A stretch of 64,000 nt of DNA, taken from assembly GCF_018499875.1 (NCBI RefSeq), contig NZ_JAHBAY010000003.1, positions 62,001-126,000 of the forward strand, given 5' to 3'. Below the pieces are notes generated by a model, which was not told the DNA's origin, ran no database searches, and saw nothing but the letters and a program-made list of their open reading frames with translations. Below are positions 16,868-24,411 of this stretch, one piece after another. Origin of the DNA: Kineosporia corallincola. Its GTDB lineage: Bacteria; Actinomycetota; Actinomycetes; Actinomycetales; Kineosporiaceae. Within the stretch, counting starts at the first letter, position 1; every line of letters begins with the position of its first letter. Position numbers and translations under genes: made by a program.

Positions 16868-18382
16868 CTATCCCTGGATCAGGTCGCGCAGGATCCGGCA
16901 GCCCCGCTCGATCTGGTCCAGGTCGGCCGCCCCGTAACCGATCACCAGCCCGTGCCGACGGGGTTCACCGGCTATGGGAAGGCCGCCCGCCAAGGGGGGA
17001 CTGCTCACCAAGGGAGGGCTGCTCACCAAGGGAGGGCTGCTCACCGAGGAAAGGCCGCTCACCGGCGACCTGCCCGGAGGAGGGCCGACCCGAGGCGCGC
17101 CGCTCTGAGGAGATCCGACCGGGGGCACGCCGCTCAGGGGTGTGGCGGCGTAGTGCCTTTCGATGGTGTCCAGCAGGATGCCGTGACCGGCGGCCCGGGT
17201 CACCACCTGGTCGACGAGTTCGCCGGGCAGCTCGACCATCACGTGCAGCCCGGCGGCCTCGCCACGCACCCGGTCGCCCAGCAGCCCGACGATCATGGCC
17301 CGGCGGCGGGCGTACTCCCGGCGCATGCGGTGCAGGTGGCGGTCCATGTCGCCGTTGGCCATCAGGGTGGCGACGGCACGCTGCACCGCACCCGGGGGCC
17401 GGTCGGACAGCTCGTACCGCCGGGCGGCGATCCGGGACAGCAGGGCGGGCGTGGCGATCAGCCAGCCCAGGCCCAGGTCGGGGCTGAGCGACTTGGACAG
17501 CGTGCCGAGCAGCACCACGTGCTCCGGCGCCTGACTGAACAACGTGGGCAGAGGGGCCACGTCGTAACGGAACTCGGCGTCGTAGTCGTCTTCCACCAGC
17601 AGTCCGCCGGTGTCCCTGGCCCAGTCGGCCAGGGCCCGGCGCCGGGCCGGCGGCAACCGCCCACCGAGCGGGTACTGATGAGCCGGCGTGGTGTAGAGCA
17701 GCGCCAGGTCGTCGGGCAGAGCGTCGGTGATCACGCCGTACTCGTCCACCGGTACCGGCACCACCCGGGCGCCACGCGCGGCCAGCACGTTGCGGGCCTT
17801 CGCGTAGCCCGGGTCCTCCACGCCCACCCGTCCGCCCGGCTCCAGCACGGTGGCCACCAGCAGGTCGAGGCCGTGACCGGTGCCGCGGGTGACCATCAGG
17901 TGCTCGGCCCGCACCGGCACCGCGCGCGAGCGGCGCAGGTGCTCGGCCAGATGGGCCCGCAGGTCGGGGGCGCCGTAGGGGTCCGGGCGGGCGGCCGGGG
18001 GCAGGTCGCCGGCCGCGCGCCAGGCCCGCCGCCAGGCCGCCTGGTCGTAACCGGCCACCCACGGTGTGCCCGGGCGCAGGTCGATGACCTCCGGCTCGGG
18101 AGAACCCTCGGGCTGGGGCCGGACCGGCGTGGCGGGCACCGGCTGCCGCGCCACGAAAGTGCCCGACCCGTGCTGCCCTTCCAGCCGGCCCTCGGCGGTG
18201 AGCCGCTGGTACACGTCGGTGACCACGATCCGGCTCACCGCCAGGTGCTGGGCCAGCACCCGCGACGAGGGCATCCGCTCGCCGGGCCGCAGCGCGCCGG
18301 AGTCGAGTGCGGAGCGCAGCTGCTCGTACAGCTGGGCGGCCAGGGACGACCCTCCCGCCCGGTCGAGCACCAGCGGGGGCAT
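16868..18382 (-). CDS. MocR/PdxR-type regulator: GntR winged helix plus aminotransferase domain
   Basis: About 504 residues. The N-terminus is a GntR winged helix (LYEQLRSALDSGALRPGERM, SSRVLAQHLAVSRIVVTDVY), then a type I aminotransferase fold with the PLP-lysine segment LLGTLSKSLSPDLGLGWLI and DDYDAEFRYD. MocR proteins use PLP as effector and often control vitamin B6 or amino-acid genes. Near the C-terminus a 55-residue Pro/Ser/Gly stretch with three VSSPPL repeats interrupts the aminotransferase small domain between ERHYAATP and HGLVIGYGAADLDQIERG; it comes from 18-bp DNA repeats. ATG 18382 chosen over TTG 18412. Divergent from the oxidase-fold gene. Confidence 0.87.
   Translation of the reverse strand: MPPLVLDRAGGSSLAAQLYEQLRSALDSGALRPGERMPSSRVLAQHLAVSRIVVTDVYQRLTAEGRLEGQHGSGTFVARQPVPATPVRPQPEGSPEPEVIDLRPGTPWVAGYDQAAWRRAWRAAGDLPPAARPDPYGAPDLRAHLAEHLRRSRAVPVRAEHLMVTRGTGHGLDLLVATVLEPGGRVGVEDPGYAKARNVLAARGARVVPVPVDEYGVITDALPDDLALLYTTPAHQYPLGGRLPPARRRALADWARDTGGLLVEDDYDAEFRYDVAPLPTLFSQAPEHVVLLGTLSKSLSPDLGLGWLIATPALLSRIAARRYELSDRPPGAVQRAVATLMANGDMDRHLHRMRREYARRRAMIVGLLGDRVRGEAAGLHVMVELPGELVDQVVTRAAGHGILLDTIERHYAATPLSGVPPVGSPQSGAPRVGPPPGRSPVSGLSSVSSPPLVSSPPLVSSPPLAGGLPIAGEPRRHGLVIGYGAADLDQIERGCRILRDLIQG
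17001..17054. repeat. 18-bp in-frame tandem repeat inside the MocR gene
   Basis: Three units of CTGCTCACCAAGGGAGGG (third diverged) encode VSSPPL repeats in a low-complexity insertion of the regulator. Confidence 0.9.
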
Positions 18383-18411
18383 GACGTGCTGACGCAAGGG
18401 GTCCGGCTCCA

Positions 18412-18448
18412 AGTGGTCACGTGAAAACGAGGCGCTAGTGGGTATGTG
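18412..18448. promoter_or_regulatory. Candidate MocR direct-repeat operator in the divergent promoter region
   Basis: AGTGGTCACGTG (18412-18423) and AGTGGGTATGTG (18437-18448) are 12-mers with nine matches, 25 bases apart start to start. MocR proteins are known to bind direct repeats in such regions. On the plus strand TAGGGT (18468-18473) ends seven bases before ATG 18481 and may be its -10. Confidence 0.4.
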
Positions 18449-18480
18449 CCATTGTGCCGCCGGTTCCTAGGGTTTCCGGC

Positions 18481-19179
18481 ATGCACTCCACGACCACTCC
18501 GCTCTCCCCCACCGACCGCACCCGCGTGAACCGGGGCAAGAAGCGCGCCCGCACCGACCGTTCCGACCTGTACGACGTGCTCGACGCCGGGCTGGTCTGC
18601 CACCTCGGCGTGGTGGTCGACGGTGCGCCGATGGTGGTGCCGACGGCGTACGGGCGGATCGGCGACACGCTGTATCTGCACGGCTCGACCGGCGCCCGGT
18701 CGCTGCGGGCCGGCGGCGAGGTGTGTGTGACGGTGACGCTGGTGGACGGGCTGGTGCTGGCCCGGTCGGTGTTCCACCACTCGATGAACTACCGCTCGGC
18801 CATGGTCTACGGCCAGGTGCGGCGGGTGGACGACCCGGCCGAGCGGGAGGCCGGGCTGACCGCGATCGTCGACCACGCGGTGCCCGGCCAGTGGGCCTAC
18901 GCCCGCCGGCCCAGCACCAAGGAGCTGGCGGCCACCATCGTGCTCGCGCTGTCGCTGGAGGAGGCATCGGTGAAGGCCCGCTCCGGTGCGCCGGTGGACG
19001 ACGACGCGGACTACGACCTGCCGGTGTGGGCCGGGGTGGTGCCGGTGGCCCAGGTGCGCCAGGACGTGGAACCGGACCCGCGGCTGGCGGAGGGGATCAC
19101 CGTGCCCGCCCACATCCGCGCAGCGGCCGGTGCTGAGCTCGGCGCCGAGCTCAGCCCAGTGCCACCAGCAGCACGGTGA
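18481..19179 (+). CDS. Pyridoxamine 5'-phosphate oxidase family protein (flavin-reductase-like split barrel)
   Basis: 232 residues from ATG 18481; an upstream in-frame ATG at 18454 lies inside the promoter. RGKKRARTDRSDLYDVLDAG then LVCHLGVVVDGAPMVVPTAYGR and LYLHGSTGARSLRA are characteristic of the family of FMN- or F420-binding split-barrel proteins. The FHHSMNYRSAMVYG segment is well conserved. Divergent pairing with a MocR regulator is a common arrangement, so a PLP- or amine-linked role is likely. Its 3' end overlaps the convergent DUF1304 gene by 29 bases. Confidence 0.87.
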   Translation: MHSTTTPLSPTDRTRVNRGKKRARTDRSDLYDVLDAGLVCHLGVVVDGAPMVVPTAYGRIGDTLYLHGSTGARSLRAGGEVCVTVTLVDGLVLARSVFHHSMNYRSAMVYGQVRRVDDPAEREAGLTAIVDHAVPGQWAYARRPSTKELAATIVLALSLEEASVKARSGAPVDDDADYDLPVWAGVVPVAQVRQDVEPDPRLAEGITVPAHIRAAAGAELGAELSPVPPAAR

Positions 19180-19561
19180 GCGCGGCCGGGATGAACTGGA
19201 ACACGGCCGGGCGCAGGTAGTTCCGGCCGGTGGTGGCCAGCACCAGGCCGGCCAGGGCCATGCAGGCGCTGCCGAACACGACCAGTGTGCGGCCCACCAC
19301 CAGGGCATCGCCGTCACGGGTCAGCAGCACCAGACCGACCGCCACACCGACGGCCAGCGCCAGGTTGTAGAAGCCCTGGTTGTAGGCCATCGGGCGGATC
19401 GTCTCGGCCTCCGCCGCGGACCCGATGCCGAAGCGCCCGAACACCGCCGGGCGGGTCCAGAGCAAGCTCTCCATCACGAATGCCCCCACGTGGAAGAGCA
19501 CCGCCGCGACGCCGGTCACCGCACCCAGGACGAGCACTGTCCGCCTCTTTTCGTCGTCCAC
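19151..19561 (-). CDS. DUF1304 family membrane protein
   Basis: 136 residues from GTG 19561. Four membrane segments with VAAVLFHVGAFVMESLLWTR near the start and MAYNQGFYNLALAVGVAVGL in the middle, the signature of DUF1304. Function unknown for the family. Longer in-frame starts upstream run through the operator and into the TetR gene, so they are unlikely. The gene is divergent from a TetR regulator over a perfect operator and is probably its target. Confidence 0.85.
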   Translation of the reverse strand: MDDEKRRTVLVLGAVTGVAAVLFHVGAFVMESLLWTRPAVFGRFGIGSAAEAETIRPMAYNQGFYNLALAVGVAVGLVLLTRDGDALVVGRTLVVFGSACMALAGLVLATTGRNYLRPAVFQFIPAALTVLLVALG

Positions 19562-19563
19562 AA

Positions 19564-19612
19564 TTTCGAACCGATCGGTCCGGATGGCTATGCTGGACCG
19601 ATCGGTTCGAAA
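19564..19612. promoter_or_regulatory. TetR operator: perfect 18-bp inverted repeat over the divergent promoters
   Basis: TTTCGAACCGATCGGTCC (19564-19581) and its exact reverse complement (19595-19612) enclose 13 bases that contain TATGCT (19589-19594), a likely -10 for tetR. Each arm holds a smaller palindrome ACCGATCGGT. One regulator bound here would shut both genes. Confidence 0.88.
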
Positions 19613-19635
19613 AGTCAAAGAGCTAGAGGACGACG

Positions 19636-20217
19636 ATGGCGCGCGGCAAGGGGTTCGACGACCTGACGGCGGTGACCGCGGCGCGGGACGTGTTCTGGGA
19701 GCGCGGTTACGGCTCCACGTCACTCGCGCAGTTGCAGGCGGCGACCGGCCTGAGCAAGTCCAGCCTGTACGAGACCTACGGCAGCAAGCGCGACCTGTTC
19801 GGCCGTTGCGCGCAGAACTACCTCGACCTGGTGATCGGGCCGCGGATCGCCCCGCTGGAGACCGGCGATGCCGGGAAAGACGTTCTGGTGCGGTATTTCT
19901 CGGACCTCGCCGAGTTGTTCCGCACCGCCCCGGACCGGCTGGCCCGGCGTGGCTGCCTACTGCTGAACACCGCCACCGACCTGAACGACCTGGACGCGGC
20001 GGCGGCCGGGCTGGTGCGCGACTACCGGGACCGGGTGCGCACGGCCTTCCTGGCCGTGGCCCGCCGGGTGCGGGTGGCCGATCCGGAGCACCGGGCCGAG
20101 CTGCTGACCGCCGGCCAGATCGGCCTGATGGTCACCTCGCGACTCGACCCGGCCCTGGCCGCGGGCCTGGCCGATGCCCTGGCCCGCGAGGTGGCCGGGT
20201 GGGAGCCCGTCAGCTGA
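19636..20217 (+). CDS. TetR/AcrR family transcriptional regulator
   Basis: 193 residues. N-terminal helix-turn-helix RDVFWERGYGSTSLAQLQAA, TGLSKSSLYETYGSKRDLFG, followed by a C-terminal domain with DRLARRGCLLLNTATDLNDL, as in the subfamily with TetR_C-like YxAF domains. The neighbour is the divergent DUF1304 gene and the operator at 19564-19612 lies between, so autoregulation plus control of DUF1304 is expected. Ligand unknown. Confidence 0.9.
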   Translation: MARGKGFDDLTAVTAARDVFWERGYGSTSLAQLQAATGLSKSSLYETYGSKRDLFGRCAQNYLDLVIGPRIAPLETGDAGKDVLVRYFSDLAELFRTAPDRLARRGCLLLNTATDLNDLDAAAAGLVRDYRDRVRTAFLAVARRVRVADPEHRAELLTAGQIGLMVTSRLDPALAAGLADALAREVAGWEPVS

Positions 20218-20515
20218 CGGGCCCGCCCGGCCCCCTGCGATAACGCTGCACGTGCTCCTCCGCCAGCAGTTCCATGGCCGCCCAGTCGAGCTCGGCCACC
20301 GGCGGGTCGTCGGTGACGTGATACCCGGTGCCCGGGCGTGCCTCGGCCCAGCCGTGCCGCACGAGCCAGCGCAGGGCGTCGCGCGCGGCACCGATCGGGT
20401 AGCCCTGGTGCTCCAGGTCGCCCGGGCTCGGCAGCAGCGTGCCCGGCCGATGGTGACCGGCCACGATGCGCGCCACGATCTCGTCGGCGATGTGGCGGTA
20501 GGGAGAGATGGGCAC
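20210..20515 (-). CDS. Short GntR-like winged-helix protein, DNA-binding domain only
   Basis: About 101 residues: YRHIADEIVARIVAGHHRPG, LLPSPGDLEHQGYPIGAARD, ALRWLVRHGWAEARPGTGYH is a GntR winged helix, after which only about 35 residues follow, so there is no effector domain as in typical GntR proteins. GTG 20515 chosen; GTG 20533 is equally possible. Overlaps the tetR stop by eight bases in convergent orientation. Similar one-domain GntR proteins exist in conjugative actinomycete elements, but nothing else mobile is seen here. Confidence 0.65.
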   Translation of the reverse strand: MPISPYRHIADEIVARIVAGHHRPGTLLPSPGDLEHQGYPIGAARDALRWLVRHGWAEARPGTGYHVTDDPPVAELDWAAMELLAEEHVQRYRRGPGGPVS

Positions 20516-20576
20516 GCTCCCATAATTCAGCACATCGCGGGTTTTCTCTTCATCGACGGGACGGAAGGGACAGGAC

Positions 20577-23500
20577 TCACCCTTGCGGGCTAACCCGAAC
20601 CGGCCCGGAACGGCGCTCCTTGCGACCCTCCACCAGCGTGTACAGGCTCGGCACCAGCACCAGGGTGAGCAGGGTGGCACTGATCAGGCCGCCGATCACC
20701 ACCACGGCCAGCGGCTGCGAGATGAACCCGTCGTGCCCGGTCAGGCCCACCGCCATCGGCAGCAGGGCGAAGATCGTGGCCAGGGCCGTCATCAGGATCG
20801 GGCGCAGCCGGTGCCGGCCACCCTCGACCACCGCCTCGGCCAGCGGCATGCCGTCGCGCCGGTACTGGTTGACCAGGTCGATCAGCACGATCGCGTTGGT
20901 CACCACGATGCCGACCAGCATCAGCATGCCGATCAGGGCCGCGACGCCCAGCGGGGTGTTCGTCAGCACCAGCAGGAGGATCGCGCCGGTGGCCGCGAAC
21001 GGGATCGAGACCAGCAGCACCAGCGGCTGCACCAGGCTCTTGAACGTGGCCACCATGACCACGAACACGATGACGACGGCGGCCAGCAGCGCCAGGCCGA
21101 GCTGACCGAACGCCTCGCTCTGGTCGGCCGAGGCCCCACCCAGCTGATAGCTCGCGCCGGCCGGCAGGTCGAGCGCGTCCAGCTTCTCGTTCACCTGCGT
21201 GGTGGCGGCGCCCAGGTCGTCGGGGTTCACCGGAGTGCCGCTGACCGTCGCGCTACGGGCGCCGTCGATCCGGCTGACCTGCACCGGGCCGTCCACCGTG
21301 CGCACGTCGGCGAGCTGCGACAGCTTCTTCGGGCCGTCGCCGGTCGGGATCTGGATCGCCTTCACCTCGGCCACCGTGGCCGGGGCCTGCGCGCCGCCGC
21401 TGATCACGATGTCCTGGCGGCTGCCGTCCACGGTCACGTCGCCGGCCGCGGTGCCGCGGAACGCGTTCGCCACCAGACCCGCCACGGCGGACTCGCTGAG
21501 CCCGAAACCGGCTGCCTTCTCCGGCTTCACGTCCACCTCGACGCGCGGGATCTGCTCGGACAGGTCGCTGGTGACGTCCTTCAGCATGTCCACCTCGGCC
21601 ACCGCTGCCCGCACCTGCTCGGACGCCGCGGTGAGCGTCTCCTGGTCGCCGGCCTGCACCTGCACCTCGATGCCGGAGCCGAAACCGGCCTGCGCACCGC
21701 CGGTCACGACCACGTCGCCGACGTCGGAGAGCTCGCCCACCTCGTTCTCCAGCCGGGTCTGCACCTCCTCGATGTCGGCGTCCTCGTCGACCGTCAGCGA
21801 GAACGACGCACCGTTGCTGCTGCCCACCAGACCGGGGAAGGCCCCGCCACCGGTGGTCACCTGGTAGGACTCCAGGTCGGGCTCCTCGCTGAGCACGCTC
21901 TCCACCTTCTGCGCCGCGGCGTCGGTGGCGGCCAGGCCGGTGCCGACCGGCAGGGTCTGGGTGATGCTCAGTGTGTTCTGCCCGGACTGGTCGATGAAGT
22001 TGGTCTTCAGCAGCGGGGTCATCGCGATCGTGGCCACCAGGACCACCAGCGACAGCGCCACCGTGGTCCAGCGCCGGCGCACCGCGAAACGGATCACCGG
22101 CACGTAGATCCGGTGCAGACGGCTGTCGCGTTCCTTCTGCTCGGCCGCGGCCCGCACCTGCTCGGCCTGTGCCTGCGCCTGCTCGGTGGGCTGCCGCAGG
22201 AACCAGTAGGCCAGTACCGGCACGATGGTCAGCGCCACCAGCAGCGAGGCCAGCAGGGCCACGGTCACGGTGATGCCGAACGGCCGGAACAGCTCGCCCA
22301 CCAGCCCGCCGACCAGGCTGAGCGGCAGGAACACGGCCACCGTGGTGATGGTCGAGGCGGTGATCGCACCGGCCACCTCACGCACCGCCCCGAAGATCGC
22401 CCGGCTCTTCTCCTCGCCGTAGCCGAGGTGGCGTTTGATGTTCTCCAGCACCACGATCGAGTCGTCGACCACCCGGCCGATCGCGATCGTCAGGCCGCCG
22501 AGCGACAGCACGTTCAGCGAGATCCCGTCGGCCCACATCACGATCAGCGCGATCAGCACCGACAGCGGGATCGACACGGCGGTGACCAGTGTGGAGCGGA
22601 TCGAGGTGAGGAACACCAGGATCACCACCACGGCCATGACCAGGCCGAGCAGCCCCTCGGTGGCCAGCGACTCGATCGACTGCTCGATGAACGGCGCCTG
22701 GTCGAACACGGTCACCAGGTGGGCGTCCGGGCCGAGCGCGGCCTGCCAGTCGCCCACCCGGTCCTCGATCGCGTGCGAGATGTCGACCGCGTTGCCGTCC
22801 GGCGTCATGGTGACCGAGATGCCCAGGCTGGCCTGGCCGTCGGTCCGGGTGATCGAGGTGGGCGGCACGGTGACCGACTCGACCGTGGCGATCGAGTCCA
22901 GCTTCGCCGACCCGACGTAGAGATCGCGCAGATCGTCGAGAGTGCTGACGGCGCCACCCGTCTGGACGGTCAGCGACTGCGTGCCGTCGGTGACCGTGCC
23001 GGCCGGGATCGCGGTGCCGGCGCTCTCCAGCGCGGCGCTGAGTGCCTGGGTGTCCACCCCGGCCGCGGCCATCTTCGCCGCGTCCGGGGTGACCACGATC
23101 TGCTTCTCCGGCGCACCGGTCAGGTCGGCCGCGCGCACCCCGTCGATCTGGCCGAGCTCCGGCAGCACCTGCTGCTCCAGCCTGCTGGCCAGGGCACTGG
23201 TGTCGCCGGAACCGTCGGCGGCGGACAGCAGCACCGCGGGCAGCAGGTCGTCGGTGCTGCCGGCCAGCACCTGCGGGTCGGCGCCGTCCGGCAGCTGCGA
23301 GCCGATCCGGCCCAGCGCCGTCTGCATGCGGTTACTGGCCTGGTCGATGTCGGTGCCGTACTCCAGCTCGACCTGCACGGTGGCGAAACCCTCGGCGGCG
23401 GTGGACACCACGCCGGTCACGCCCTCGACGCCGCGCACGGCCTCTTCGAGCGGCTCGACCAGCTGGGTCTCGACGGTGTCGGGCGCCGCGCCGGGGTAGG

Positions 23501-23651
23501 TGGCGGTGACGACCGCCGCCGGGATCTCCAGAGAGGGCAGCAGCTGCTGCTTGAGCGAGGGGACGGCCAGGAGGCCGAACCCGATGATGGCCAGGGACAC
23601 CAGCAGGACCAGCGCGCGGTTGGCCAGGCTGAGCCGGGTCAGGGCTGACAT
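20577..23651 (-). CDS. RND-type efflux transporter permease (AcrB/HAE1 family)
   Basis: 1024 residues, the normal length. It starts LANRALVLLVSLAIIGFGLL and has two large extracytoplasmic loops and twelve predicted membrane helices; the proton-relay Asp-Asp is present in IAIGRVVDDSIVVLENI near residue 394. In Gram-positives such proteins work without an outer-membrane channel and export lipophilic compounds. No membrane-fusion protein gene is adjacent. The TetR gene ends 11 bases upstream on the same strand, so the two form an operon controlled from the operator at 24321. Confidence 0.92.
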   Translation of the reverse strand: MSALTRLSLANRALVLLVSLAIIGFGLLAVPSLKQQLLPSLEIPAAVVTATYPGAAPDTVETQLVEPLEEAVRGVEGVTGVVSTAAEGFATVQVELEYGTDIDQASNRMQTALGRIGSQLPDGADPQVLAGSTDDLLPAVLLSAADGSGDTSALASRLEQQVLPELGQIDGVRAADLTGAPEKQIVVTPDAAKMAAAGVDTQALSAALESAGTAIPAGTVTDGTQSLTVQTGGAVSTLDDLRDLYVGSAKLDSIATVESVTVPPTSITRTDGQASLGISVTMTPDGNAVDISHAIEDRVGDWQAALGPDAHLVTVFDQAPFIEQSIESLATEGLLGLVMAVVVILVFLTSIRSTLVTAVSIPLSVLIALIVMWADGISLNVLSLGGLTIAIGRVVDDSIVVLENIKRHLGYGEEKSRAIFGAVREVAGAITASTITTVAVFLPLSLVGGLVGELFRPFGITVTVALLASLLVALTIVPVLAYWFLRQPTEQAQAQAEQVRAAAEQKERDSRLHRIYVPVIRFAVRRRWTTVALSLVVLVATIAMTPLLKTNFIDQSGQNTLSITQTLPVGTGLAATDAAAQKVESVLSEEPDLESYQVTTGGGAFPGLVGSSNGASFSLTVDEDADIEEVQTRLENEVGELSDVGDVVVTGGAQAGFGSGIEVQVQAGDQETLTAASEQVRAAVAEVDMLKDVTSDLSEQIPRVEVDVKPEKAAGFGLSESAVAGLVANAFRGTAAGDVTVDGSRQDIVISGGAQAPATVAEVKAIQIPTGDGPKKLSQLADVRTVDGPVQVSRIDGARSATVSGTPVNPDDLGAATTQVNEKLDALDLPAGASYQLGGASADQSEAFGQLGLALLAAVVIVFVVMVATFKSLVQPLVLLVSIPFAATGAILLLVLTNTPLGVAALIGMLMLVGIVVTNAIVLIDLVNQYRRDGMPLAEAVVEGGRHRLRPILMTALATIFALLPMAVGLTGHDGFISQPLAVVVIGGLISATLLTLVLVPSLYTLVEGRKERRSGPVRVSPQG

Positions 23652-23662
23652 GCGTTCTCTCT

Positions 23663-24298
23663 CTACGGTTTCGGGGCGAGATTCGGGTCGGGTTTCGGAT
23701 CGGGGAGCCCGGCTGCGAGCAGCTCGAACGTCTCGGTCAGCAGTGCGGCCGGATCGGCGGTGCCCCCGGCGGTGTGCCACTTCATCAGGGTGGCCCGGAA
23801 CGCCGAGCCGGCGACCACGGCGAGCAGACAGGGAAACGGATGGCCGGCGTCCACACCCACCCGGTCGGCGATCGCCTGGGTGAGCTCCCGCATGGCCGAC
23901 TCGGTGCTCGCCATGATCCGCGGGTACAGCGACGGCGACTGTTCCAGCACCGCCATCCGCAGGGTGAAAGTGGCCTGCTCGTGCGGGGTCTCGACGAGTT
24001 CACGGGTGAGGGCCGTGCGCAGCGCGGCGAGCGCGGACAGCTCGGCGGGCAGCGTGCGCACGTGGTGGCAGACCCGGGCCATGCCCTCGCCCGCGTCGCC
24101 CACCACGGCGTCTTCCTTGGTGGCGAAGTAGTTAAAGAACGTGCGCGGCGACACGCCCGCGGCCTCGCTGATCGCCTCGACGGTGACGTGCTCCAGCCCG
24201 TGCCCCGCGGCCAGGGTCAGGGCTGCCTGGGTCAAAGCCTCACGGGTCGCGCGTTTTCGGCGCTCACGCAGCCCCGGCCCGGGGTTGACAGGGGACAC
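23663..24298 (-). CDS. TetR/AcrR family regulator of the RND operon
   Basis: 211 residues. Helix-turn-helix: ALTQAALTLAAGHGLEHVTV, EAISEAAGVSPRTFFNYFAT followed by KEDAVVGD, the typical TetR form with FFNYFATKE. The C-terminal half is a variable ligand domain. First gene of the tetR-RND operon; GTG 24298 sits exactly seven bases after a -10 (TAGGGT), so the message is probably leaderless and the palindrome TTGCACAGAGTGCAA overlaps its -35. Autorepression relieved by an effluxed compound is the expected logic. Confidence 0.9.
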   Translation of the reverse strand: MSPVNPGPGLRERRKRATREALTQAALTLAAGHGLEHVTVEAISEAAGVSPRTFFNYFATKEDAVVGDAGEGMARVCHHVRTLPAELSALAALRTALTRELVETPHEQATFTLRMAVLEQSPSLYPRIMASTESAMRELTQAIADRVGVDAGHPFPCLLAVVAGSAFRATLMKWHTAGGTADPAALLTETFELLAAGLPDPKPDPNLAPKP

Positions 24299-24305
24299 AC
24301 AGCAG

Positions 24306-24335
24306 ACCCTAGGCGCGACGTTGCACAGAGTGCAA
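24306..24335 (-). promoter_or_regulatory. Promoter and TetR operator of the tetR-RND operon
   Basis: On the minus strand TTGCAC (24335-24330) and TAGGGT (24311-24306) are 18 bases apart and the -10 ends seven bases before GTG 24298. The perfect palindrome TTGCACAGAGTGCAA (24321-24335) covers the -35, so a bound repressor would exclude RNA polymerase. Confidence 0.7.
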
Positions 24336-24411
24336 GTTTGCAGGATGTGAAGCGTTCAGTCGAGGACGATCTCCTCGCAGCGCCACCGCGCGCCGCGCCG
24401 AGGCCGGAGGC

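Noticed and set aside
20210-20515. Conjugative-element remnant around the short GntR gene
   Set aside because: No integrase, att repeat, TraB-like gene or tRNA is near; only the one-domain GntR shape suggested it.
20583-23648. Thousand-codon frame antisense to the RND permease
   Set aside because: Same cause; the product is a His/Gln/Arg/Gly-rich string, whereas the other strand is a complete RND transporter.
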